DNA of 64,000 bases. It comes from Clavibacter sp. VKM Ac-2872 (GTDB lineage: Bacteria > Actinomycetota > Actinomycetes > Actinomycetales > Microbacteriaceae). The notes beneath the pieces are model-generated. The model was not told the DNA's origin. It saw nothing but the letters and a program-made list of their open reading frames with translations, and searched no databases. How positions within the stretch are numbered: position 1 is the first letter of the stretch; each line of letters starts with the position of its first letter. Shown here one piece after another: positions 54,815-61,975 of this stretch. The stretch lies in NCBI RefSeq assembly GCF_015351105.1, contig NZ_JADKRR010000004.1:1-64000 (forward strand). Reading direction: 5' to 3'. A program made the position numbers and the translations under genes.

Positions 54815-55747
54815 ATGGCGAACGGCCAGCTCGACACCCGCACGCTCGCGCAGATCGACGGCGAGCCCGGCGACCTCCTCCGCGCCGACGCGTGCGGGTA
54901 CTGGAACGCCCTGCAGCGCGACTTCCGGAAGGCCATGGGCTACGGCCTCGGTGTCCGCGAGGCCTACCGCCCGCTCGCCACGCAGATCGCGTACTTCGTC
55001 ACCCGGTACGCGAAGACCAGCCGCAACACGGGCCTCTGGTACGACGGCACCTACTGGGTGAAGAAGGCCGGCGTGCCCGCGGCCGCGCGCCCTGGCACGT
55101 CCAAGCACGGGGACGGCCTCGCGGTCGACGCCACCATCGACTCCTTCACCAGCCCTGCCTACCGGTGGATGGCCGCGAACGCCGACCGGTACGGGTTCGG
55201 CAACAACCAAGGCCGGAACGACGGCGAGCCCTGGCACTGGGTCTTCGGCGAGACCCGCCCCACCATCCAGCCCGCGAGCGTCGGCTCGCAGGCCATCGAC
55301 AACGACGGGAACGACATGGCCGACATCACCGAGGGCCAGATGCAGCGCATCGCGGTCATCCTCCTCGACACCGAGATCCAGACCCCGCTCGGCCCGCGCC
55401 TCGTGAAGCACGCCCTCGGCGACGCCCTCCTCCTCGGGCAGGCGAACGCGAACAGCATCGCCGAGGTCCCCGACCTGACGTGGGACGTGCGCCTCGAGCA
55501 CACCCTCGCGAAGGCCGCTGACGGCAGCCCGCTCATGGTGCCCGTCCGTGACCTGGTCCGGTACGAGCCCGCCGAGCACGAAGCCACCCGCCGTGCGGTC
55601 GCCGCCGTTGCCCGCCCCGACGTCGACCTCGACTACGCGGCCGTCGTCGCCGAGCTCAAGGAGTCCGGCCTCGACCCCGCGACGTTCGCCACGTACGCCG
55701 CCGACGAGGCCGACCGCCGCGAGCGCGAACGCCTCACCCCCGCCTGA
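54815..55747 (+). CDS. M15-type peptidase, probable endolysin
   Basis: 310 aa, ATG at 54815 with GAGGAG upstream. The N-terminal VanY/D-Ala-D-Ala carboxypeptidase domain (~20-145) shows REAYRPLATQ, zinc ligands SKHGDGLAVDATI and EPWHWVF. The C-terminal ~160 residues are helical and may bind cell wall or membrane. It should cut the peptide of peptidoglycan during lysis. No signal peptide and no holin next to it, and it lies before the terminase rather than after the tail genes. Confidence 0.87.
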   Translation: MANGQLDTRTLAQIDGEPGDLLRADACGYWNALQRDFRKAMGYGLGVREAYRPLATQIAYFVTRYAKTSRNTGLWYDGTYWVKKAGVPAAARPGTSKHGDGLAVDATIDSFTSPAYRWMAANADRYGFGNNQGRNDGEPWHWVFGETRPTIQPASVGSQAIDNDGNDMADITEGQMQRIAVILLDTEIQTPLGPRLVKHALGDALLLGQANANSIAEVPDLTWDVRLEHTLAKAADGSPLMVPVRDLVRYEPAEHEATRRAVAAVARPDVDLDYAAVVAELKESGLDPATFATYAADEADRRERERLTPA

Positions 55748-55750
55748 CCC

Positions 55751-56053
55751 ATGGGCCAGCACCACCCGAACACTCGGCGCATGCAGGTCCTCCGTCCCGC
55801 CTTCCGCAAGGAGTCCGAGGCGGCGGACCTGCCGTGCTGGATCTGCTCGCAGCCGATCGACTACACCGCGGCGCAGGACGACTACAAGAACCCGTCGCGC
55901 TTCCAGCTCGACCACTTCCACCCGGCGTCCAAGCGGCCCGACCTGTACGACGACCCGTCGAATTTCCGCCCATCGCATAGCGGATGCAATAGAGACCGCG
56001 GAGCGGATGCGCCTCGTGCTGGTCTCCGCCCGCCGTCGAGGGACTGGACCTAG
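55751..56053 (+). CDS. HNH endonuclease
   Basis: 100 aa, ATG at 55751, 3 bases after the endolysin stop. Zinc CWIC (~29) then FQLDHFHPASKRPDLYDDPSNFRPSHSGCNRDRG, which contains the H-N-(N) core. Small HNH proteins near terminase genes assist DNA cleavage in packaging in HK97-like phages; that role is possible here. Confidence 0.83.
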   Translation: MGQHHPNTRRMQVLRPAFRKESEAADLPCWICSQPIDYTAAQDDYKNPSRFQLDHFHPASKRPDLYDDPSNFRPSHSGCNRDRGADAPRAGLRPPSRDWT

Positions 56054-56062
56054 AATGTGAAC

Positions 56063-56098
56063 GGCCCCGCATCGAGTGCGTCAACACTCGCCGGGGCC
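56063..56098 (+). terminator. hairpin after HNH gene
   Basis: GGCCCCG pairs with CGGGGCC, and inside it CGAGTG pairs with CACTCG, giving a long two-part stem 10 bases after the HNH stop. No T run follows, so its terminator role is uncertain. Confidence 0.5.
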
Positions 56099-56136
56099 TG
56101 ACCCACCTTCAAGGACTAGTTGATCGGAGGGCTGCC

Positions 56137-56670
56137 ATGAATCCTATCTGCGCAGTCGATGCCTGCTCGAAGCCGCCGTACAAGGCCGCCATGTGCGCCT
56201 CGCACTACATGCGGAAGTGGCGCTACGGCGACCCCCTGCACACGCCACCTCGGCCCTACCGTGACCTGACCGGCCTCCGCTTCGGCGACCTCATCGTCAC
56301 GAGCCGGGTCGACAGCGACTCGTGGTCCGCGGCGTGCACGTGCGGCGCGACCACCACCGCCCGCACCGGAGACCTGAACCGGGGCGCCGCGCTCACGTGC
56401 GGCGACAGACGAGCCCACCGGCGGACGGCCACGACCTACCACGCGGTCCACGACCGGCTCACCGTCGACCGAGGACGGGCAGCCGAGCATGACTGCGCCG
56501 ACTGTGGGGGCCCGGCGGCACAGTGGTCCTACGACCACGCTGACCCTGACGAGCTCGCGGCCGAGGACATCAAGGGCCGACCGCTGTACAGCCTCGACCC
56601 CGACCACTACCAGCCGCGCTGCGTCCCGTGCCACAAGGTCCTCGACCTGCACCACGCCGCCATCCGCTAG
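56137..56670 (+). CDS. HNH endonuclease with Cys-rich N-terminus
   Basis: 177 aa, ATG at 56137. N-terminal zinc-like part (CAVDACSKPPYKAAMCASHY), a middle domain with GLRFGDLIVTSRV and ACTCGATT, and a C-terminal HNH: DCADCGGPAAQWSYDHAD, then PRCVPCHKVLDLHH. Similar to GIY/HNH-type mobile nucleases in phages. It could be a homing nuclease or a DNA-processing enzyme. Confidence 0.8.
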   Translation: MNPICAVDACSKPPYKAAMCASHYMRKWRYGDPLHTPPRPYRDLTGLRFGDLIVTSRVDSDSWSAACTCGATTTARTGDLNRGAALTCGDRRAHRRTATTYHAVHDRLTVDRGRAAEHDCADCGGPAAQWSYDHADPDELAAEDIKGRPLYSLDPDHYQPRCVPCHKVLDLHHAAIR

Positions 56671-56742
56671 ACCGACCAGCACGAGCAGGGGCATCACCTA
56701 CGGGTGGTGCCCTTCGTCGTTCCATCCGGCGAGGAGGTAGCC

Positions 56743-56844
56743 ATGGGCGGGCGCCCTGACTACGACGACGCGACGGCCAGCACATGTGCCACCGCCCCAC
56801 CGGATGAAGAGACGACGCTCGTCTACCAGACCTGGGGGCAGTGA
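56743..56844 (+). CDS. 33-aa acidic phage protein
   Basis: ATG at 56743 with GAGGAGG 6 bases before. Starts MGGRPDYDDATAS, ends YQTWGQ. Its stop overlaps the next GTG start by four bases. Unknown. Confidence 0.5.
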   Translation: MGGRPDYDDATASTCATAPPDEETTLVYQTWGQ

Positions 56845-56972
56845 CCGTGCGCGGCATCGACCGGTGCGCACGATGCGGCGCGCCCACGTACCGAGCACCG
56901 GACCACCGGGGGCCCGCCGAGTGCGACGACTGCGCACGCCCCGCCCCGCTACCCACCCGACCCGAGGAGTGA
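56841..56972 (+). CDS. 43-aa zinc-knuckle protein
   Basis: GTG at 56841 overlaps the previous stop. CARCGAPT at ~9 and CDDC at ~28 form a CxxC...CxxC zinc site; ends with a Pro/Arg tail. Mini zinc proteins of this kind are common in actinophages. Unknown role. Confidence 0.6.
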   Translation: MTVRGIDRCARCGAPTYRAPDHRGPAECDDCARPAPLPTRPEE

Positions 56973-56974
56973 GC

Positions 56975-57226
56975 ATGACCGCACACACCGAGCGCCCCGC
57001 CTCCGACCTGGCCCTCCGATTCGGCACGGCCGCCGGCGGCCCGGCACCCACCGCCGAGCAGCGTGCCGACACGGCCGACCTCTCGGCCCTCGTGCTCGAG
57101 CTGGCCGTCGGCATCACCGAGCTCGTCCCGCCCGGCCGCAACCAGTCGCTCGCACTGACGGCGCTCGAGGACGTGCACATGCGCGCCAACCGCGGCATCT
57201 ACAACCAGGACATCGCGACCCGATGA
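56975..57226 (+). CDS. Acb2/Tad1-like anti-CBASS sponge protein
   Basis: 83 aa, ATG at 56975 with GAGGAG upstream. The helical hairpin ELAVGITELVPPGRNQSLAL and then TALEDVHMRANRGIYNQD follow the Acb2/Tad1 pattern (L..LVP.GREKSLALT.LEE..WANAAIA). Acb2 proteins form hexamers that bind cyclic di- and trinucleotides made by host CBASS or Thoeris-like defences and so stop abortive infection. Differences: WANAAIAR reads RANRGIYN, and the N-terminal ~30 residues are unlike. These could change ligand preference. Assignment is from my own pattern recognition, not a search. Confidence 0.78.
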   Translation: MTAHTERPASDLALRFGTAAGGPAPTAEQRADTADLSALVLELAVGITELVPPGRNQSLALTALEDVHMRANRGIYNQDIATR

Positions 57227-57630
57227 GCGAGAGCACGCCGCGGCCGACCATGCCGCACGAGATCGTGCTCGACCACGACGAGCACCGCATCCTCATCGAC
57301 GGCGTCGAGTTCCCCCACCTGGTGGGCGAGGACATCCACGTCGAGCAGCAGCACCCCCGCTTCGGCACCGTCGACCTCACCCTCCTCGCCGAGCGCGTGA
57401 CCGTGATCGGCGAGCCTCGACGCCGGCCGGGACCGCCCGCGAGCATCGGCGGCATCACCGGCGCCATTCTCGTCCGGGTGGGTGACGCGGAGCCCGCCGA
57501 GCTCGGGACCTTCACCCTGCCCGTCCGCACGGCGACCGCACCGCTGGGTGGCGGCGTCATCGTCAGCTCGGGGACCGATCGGCTGCAGCGCGCGATGGCT
57601 GCCTTCGCCGCCGCCCTCGAGGAGGAGTGA
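57223..57630 (+). CDS. phage hypothetical protein, beta-rich
   Basis: 135 aa, ATG at 57223, overlapping the Acb2-like stop (ATGA). Beta-rich: HEIVLDHDEHRILIDGVEFPHLVG, VDLTLLAERVTVIGE, and AILVRVGDAEPAELGTFTLP, with a helical end. Not recognised. Translational coupling to the Acb2-like gene makes it a candidate for a related anti-defence job. Confidence 0.72.
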   Translation: MSESTPRPTMPHEIVLDHDEHRILIDGVEFPHLVGEDIHVEQQHPRFGTVDLTLLAERVTVIGEPRRRPGPPASIGGITGAILVRVGDAEPAELGTFTLPVRTATAPLGGGVIVSSGTDRLQRAMAAFAAALEEE

Positions 57631-57632
57631 CC

Positions 57633-57782
57633 ATGCCCGACCCGATCATCGTGATCCCCATCGGGGTAGCCCGACCCGAGGTGACCCGACCCATGCACGC
57701 CGAGGTCCACCTGCCCACCATCCGCCCCGTCGTTCTCAGCCCCATCACCAGGGCCCGAGAGCGACCCCGCGACCACGAGTAA
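57633..57782 (+). CDS. 49-aa small phage protein
   Basis: ATG at 57633, two bases after the previous stop, with GAGGAG upstream. Starts MPDPIIVIPIGVARPEVTRP, ends in an Arg-rich tail. Pro/Ile/Val-rich with no Cys. Unknown. Confidence 0.55.
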   Translation: MPDPIIVIPIGVARPEVTRPMHAEVHLPTIRPVVLSPITRARERPRDHE

Positions 57783-57954
57783 GCCCTAGGCCCTCCCAGG
57801 GGCCCCACGCCCCGCCTGTCGCCCCTCCGTGCACCCCCTCGCCCGGATCCCCCAGAAAATCCAGGCCCACCCCCACCACGGCCCACCTCCCGCCCGACCG
57901 GGTTCTCTCCCCCCGGTTTCTGGCCACGGAATTTGACCACCCCTAGGAGCGCGC
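57783..57954. other. C-rich non-coding stretch before terminase (possible cos)
   Basis: 172 bases, strongly C-rich on the given strand, with no supported gene. It lies directly before the terminase small subunit, the usual place of the cos packaging site in cos-type actinophages. Contains AATTT within an otherwise GC-rich run. Not proven. Confidence 0.4.
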
Positions 57955-58314
57955 GTGACCGAGCCGAAGAAGCCGAAGGAATCGCGGCTCCATCGGGCCT
58001 CGGTGACGCGGATGCTGCGCGCCACGGGGCTCCTGCACGTGCCCGAGGAGGCGCCCCTGGTGACGCTCCTGAAGGACCTCGCGAAGGAGCTGGACCTGAA
58101 CGGGGGAGCGCGGACGCGGCAGCAGTACCTCTCCGCGCTGAAGGACGTGCGCCGGGTGCTGCGCGATGCGCCTGGTGAGACCGCTGCGTCCTCGGGCGCG
58201 GCGCCGGCGGACGACGATCCCGATGACGAGGCGACGGATGACGTCGACGTGGACCCGAAGGTGAGCGACTTTGACCGTTTCAAGCGCTCGAAGGGCGGAG
58301 CTGCGGCGGGCTAA
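57955..58314 (+). CDS. terminase small subunit
   Basis: 119 aa, GTG at 57955 (TAGGAG 6 bases before). N-terminal basic helices (SVTRMLRATGLL, LLKDLAKELDLNG, ARTRQQYLSALKDVRRVL) and a highly acidic linker, as in actinophage small terminases that recognise the packaging site. The 3' end overlaps the large subunit by 44 bases in another frame. Confidence 0.82.
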   Translation: MTEPKKPKESRLHRASVTRMLRATGLLHVPEEAPLVTLLKDLAKELDLNGGARTRQQYLSALKDVRRVLRDAPGETAASSGAAPADDDPDDEATDDVDVDPKVSDFDRFKRSKGGAAAG

Positions 58315-59944
58315 GGGGAAGACGGTCCCGCGGCTGTGGACCCGCCCGCTGCGCCCGCTGACCCCGGAGACGTCGCACGGCTTCCACGTGATCGAGTTCG
58401 CGAGGGTCTGGCTCGGCGTCGAGCTGCGGCCGTGGCAGAAGTGGCTCCTCATCGCGGCCCTCGAGCTGCTGGTCGACGGCACCTACCGCTACCGGAAGAT
58501 CATCGTCATCGTCGGCCGGCAGAACGGCAAGACGAAGCTCATCGAGGTCCTCGCCGCATGGTGGCTGTTCGTCGATGCCGACGCGTTCCCCGAGCATCTG
58601 CCGGCGAGCGAGTTCCTCGTGCTCGGCGCCGCGCAGGACGTCGGCACCGCGAAGAAGGTCTGGAACCGGGTCCTCGGGAAGTGCAACCCCGAGGTGCTGT
58701 CGTGGCCGTCCCGCTTCACCGACGCCGAGCGCCAGGCCCTCGTGCCCGCGCTCGCGGCCCTGAGCTCGAAGCCGCGGACCACGAACGGCACCGAGGCGAT
58801 TCGCCTGAAGAACGGCGCCCGGTACGAGATCGCCGCGCTCGCGTCCGGCGGGGCCCGCGGCGACTCGGTCGCGCGGGCGATCCTCGACGAGCTGCGCGAG
58901 CAGAAGAACTGGGAGGGCTGGGCGGCATTCTCGAAGACGCTGAACGGCACGTTCAACTCGCAGCTCTGGGCGATCTCTTCAGCCGGCGACGCCCGATCCG
59001 TGGTCCTGAAGGACCTGCGCGACGGCGCGATACGCGCGCTCGAGGAGTGGGAGGCGTACGTCGATGCCGGCGTGCAGAGCATCGAGGAGTTCGCCAACGG
59101 GCACGACGTGTCCATCGGCCTGTTCGAGTGGTCCGCGCTCCCGGGCTGCGACGTCGACGACCCGGAGGGGATCTGCCAGGCGAACCCGTCCATCGGGTAC
59201 GGCTACAACGTCGAGACGATCCTGTCCGACCTCGCGTCCGGCGAGCCCGAGCACATCTTCCGCAACGAGGTCCTCTGCCAGTGGAACCTCGCCAGCGTCG
59301 AGACCCACATCGACCCGACCGAGTGGCACGACGCCGGCGACCCCGAGGCGCGCGCCGCCGAGGGGTCCCGCCTCGTCGTCGGAGTCGACACCTCCACCGA
59401 CCGGAGGATGTCCTACGTCAGCGTCGCCGGCTGGACCGACGACGGCCAGATCATCGGCGAGCTCGTCGCCGAGCGCCCCGGCATGCTCTGGGTCCCCGAC
59501 TACGTCGCGGCCCTCTGCGCGAAGCAGGGCACGAAGGAGGTGGCGCTGCAGACCCGCGGCGCCCCGTCCTCCGAGTTCGTCGCCCGCCTCGAGGAGCTGG
59601 ACCTCACGATCATCCGCATCGAGGGATCCGCGCTCGGCGCGACCGCCGGGCAGATGAAGGACCACGTCCGCGACGGCCGCCTCGTGCACCGCCAGGAGGA
59701 GCCCCTCCGCCTGGCCGTCTCCGGCGCCATCGTCCGCAAGCTCGGCGAGGTCTGGGTCTGGGACCGCGGCGCCTCGCCCGTCGACATCTCGCCCCTGGTC
59801 GCGATGTCCGAAGCGGTCTACGGGCTCACGTCCGTCGCCGCCCCCGCACCCCGCCCACCGGCAACACCGCCCCCGCCAGCCGAGCTCATCACCCGCGACT
59901 ACGTGTCGCCCGGGGAGGTGAACCTCGCCTTGGCGGATTTCTAG
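58271..59944 (+). CDS. terminase large subunit
   Basis: 557 aa from TTG at 58271 (AAGG upstream); no later ATG or GTG before the conserved part, so the TTG is likely. ATPase: RPWQKWLL adenine motif, Walker A GRQNGKT (~82), Walker B AILDELRE and motif III ISSAGD. Nuclease: VVGVDTSTDRRM (~375) and later acidic residues. It pumps DNA into proheads and cuts it. The stop overlaps an antisense HNH gene by 4 bases. Confidence 0.94.
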   Translation: MTVSSARRAELRRAKGKTVPRLWTRPLRPLTPETSHGFHVIEFARVWLGVELRPWQKWLLIAALELLVDGTYRYRKIIVIVGRQNGKTKLIEVLAAWWLFVDADAFPEHLPASEFLVLGAAQDVGTAKKVWNRVLGKCNPEVLSWPSRFTDAERQALVPALAALSSKPRTTNGTEAIRLKNGARYEIAALASGGARGDSVARAILDELREQKNWEGWAAFSKTLNGTFNSQLWAISSAGDARSVVLKDLRDGAIRALEEWEAYVDAGVQSIEEFANGHDVSIGLFEWSALPGCDVDDPEGICQANPSIGYGYNVETILSDLASGEPEHIFRNEVLCQWNLASVETHIDPTEWHDAGDPEARAAEGSRLVVGVDTSTDRRMSYVSVAGWTDDGQIIGELVAERPGMLWVPDYVAALCAKQGTKEVALQTRGAPSSEFVARLEELDLTIIRIEGSALGATAGQMKDHVRDGRLVHRQEEPLRLAVSGAIVRKLGEVWVWDRGASPVDISPLVAMSEAVYGLTSVAAPAPRPPATPPPPAELITRDYVSPGEVNLALADF

Positions 59945-60501
59945 ACGGTGAAGCCGAGGGCCTCGTACCGCTCGTCCGCGAGCGCCGGGTCGAACTCGCG
60001 CCCCTGAGCGCGCGCCAACGCGTACTCCCGGGCGCACGACAGGCACGACCGCTCGCCCTTCGCGAGCTGGGCGCCCTTGAGGTTCGGCTCCACGAGCTGA
60101 TGGTCGCGGCGGCACCGAGCCTTGTTGAGGTTCGCGTTCCGCCCGTGACGGATGGTGTCCTGCGTGTTCTCACGGTGCGTGTCCCACCGCAGGTTGTCTA
60201 TGCAGTTGTTCGAGGGGTTGCCGTCGCCGTGGCACGCTTCGGTGCCTACCTCCCGGGTGGGGCCGAATGCCTCGAGGACGAGATGGTGGACCTTCCTGGT
60301 TCGCCGCTGGTTGCCGGCGCTCAGGTTGACGCTGATGCGCCCGTCTGAGTCGGCGCGCAGCTTCCTCAGCCCCCCGGGGACGAGGCGTGTACCGACGCCG
60401 GTCTTGGCTCGCCGCGGGATCGACCGCACCGCACCGCGATCACTGACCTCGTAGGCGCCTTCGTACCCGACCACGGGCTTCCATTCTTCGGCTGGCTGCA
60501 T
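59941..60501 (-). CDS. NUMOD4-HNH homing endonuclease
   Basis: 186 aa, ATG at 60501. NUMOD4 domain (EEWKPVVGYEGAYEVSDRGAV, ~6-28), then HNH (HHLVLEAFG, CHGDGNPSNNCIDNLRWDTHRENTQD, ~72-117), NUMOD-type repeat, and a C-terminal zinc-like end (CLSCAREY). It is the only minus-strand gene in the late region and sits between terminase and portal, so it is very likely a free-standing homing endonuclease that inserted there. Confidence 0.92.
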   Translation of the reverse strand: MQPAEEWKPVVGYEGAYEVSDRGAVRSIPRRAKTGVGTRLVPGGLRKLRADSDGRISVNLSAGNQRRTRKVHHLVLEAFGPTREVGTEACHGDGNPSNNCIDNLRWDTHRENTQDTIRHGRNANLNKARCRRDHQLVEPNLKGAQLAKGERSCLSCAREYALARAQGREFDPALADERYEALGFTV

Positions 60502-60547
60502 GGGTTGACCCTATCGTCCCCGATCGACTTCTGAGAGCAGGACGCTG

Positions 60548-61975
60548 ATGGCGAACGAGCAGGGATACCAGACCTCGGGGGTGGCGTCGTGGACGAACCT
60601 CGCGACCGAGTCGACCGAGACGAACCCCGAGCTGCAGTGGCCGAAGTCGCTCGAGGTCTACGACAAGATGCGCCGCGAGGACTCGCAGGTCGGGTCCGTC
60701 CTCCGCGCGGTGACGCTGCCCATCCGCAGCGCCGAGTGGATGATCGACCCGAACGGCGCGTCGGACGAGGTCGTGGAGCTCGTCGCCACCGACCTGGGGC
60801 TGCCCGTGAAGGGCCAGATCCCGAAGCCGCAGCACCGCACGCGCGGCCGCTTCTCGTGGGACGAGCACCTCCGCATGGTGCTCCTCGAGCTCGTGTACGG
60901 GCACTCGTTCTTCGAGCAGGTCTACGAGTACGACGGCGCGAAGCTCCGGCTGAAGAAGCTCGCGTGGCGGCCGCCGCGCAGCATCGCCGGCGTCGACGTC
61001 GCGGCCGATGGCGGGCTGCTCGCGATCAAGCAGCGCGGCATCCTGGGCCGTGACATCCGGATCCCGGTCGAGCGGTGCGTCGCGTACGTCAACGACCGCG
61101 AGGGCGGCAACTGGTTCGGCCAGTCCCTCCTCCGCACGGCCTACAAGAACTGGCTCCTGAAGGACCGCATGCTGCGCGCCCAGGCCCTCACGGTCGAGCG
61201 GAACGGCCTCGGCGTCCCGGTCTACACCGGCGCCGAGGTGCCCGACGACGTGACCGGAGACGAGCGGGACCGGTGGCTGCAGTCCGAGAAGGACGCCGGC
61301 CTTGCCCTCGCGAAGGGCTTCCGCGCGGGAGAGGGCGCCGGAGCGTCCATCCCGAACAGCGCGTCCCTCGACCTGAAGGGCGTCGTCGGGAAGCTGCCGG
61401 ACACCGACCAGCCCATCCGCTACCACGACGAGCAGATCGCCCGCGCGGTCCTCGCGCACTTCCTGAACCTCGGCACCGAGACCGGGTCGTGGGCGCTCGG
61501 CTCGACCTTCGCGAACTTCTTCACCGACTCGCTCAACGCGGTCGCCGCGCACATCGCCGACGTCACGCAGCAGCACGTCGTCGAGGACCTCGTCGACCTC
61601 AACTTCGGGCCGGCCGCACCCGCGCCCCGGCTCGTGTTCAAGGCCATCGGATCCCAGCACGCGCCGACCGCGGAGGCCATCAAGGCGCTCATCGACTCCG
61701 GCGCGATCACCCCGGACCCCGCGCTCGAGGCCTACATCCGCGCGCTGTACACGCTCCCCGTCCAGGACGAGGACGACGACCCCGACCGGAAGCGGAACGC
61801 GACCGACGCGGAGAACGCGCGTTACGCCGCGGAGACCGTGCAGAAGGCGTACCTCGGCGTCGGCAAGGTCCTCACCCTCGACGAGGCGCGCGACCTGGTG
61901 CGCCGCGCGGGCGCGAACCTCACCGGCCCCGGCCCGGTGCCGGCACCATCACCCCCCAGCGAGGAGACCCCGTGA
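60548..61975 (+). CDS. portal protein (DUF935/Mu gp29-like)
   Basis: 475 aa, ATG at 60548. Family motifs: VGSVLRAVTLPIRSAEWMIDP, FFEQVYEY, VAYVNDREGGNWFGQSLLRTAYKNW and ETGSWALGSTFANFF. It forms the dodecameric ring at the capsid vertex for DNA entry. The C-terminal ~110 residues carry an acidic/basic patch and a Pro-rich end. Confidence 0.92.
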   Translation: MANEQGYQTSGVASWTNLATESTETNPELQWPKSLEVYDKMRREDSQVGSVLRAVTLPIRSAEWMIDPNGASDEVVELVATDLGLPVKGQIPKPQHRTRGRFSWDEHLRMVLLELVYGHSFFEQVYEYDGAKLRLKKLAWRPPRSIAGVDVAADGGLLAIKQRGILGRDIRIPVERCVAYVNDREGGNWFGQSLLRTAYKNWLLKDRMLRAQALTVERNGLGVPVYTGAEVPDDVTGDERDRWLQSEKDAGLALAKGFRAGEGAGASIPNSASLDLKGVVGKLPDTDQPIRYHDEQIARAVLAHFLNLGTETGSWALGSTFANFFTDSLNAVAAHIADVTQQHVVEDLVDLNFGPAAPAPRLVFKAIGSQHAPTAEAIKALIDSGAITPDPALEAYIRALYTLPVQDEDDDPDRKRNATDAENARYAAETVQKAYLGVGKVLTLDEARDLVRRAGANLTGPGPVPAPSPPSEETP

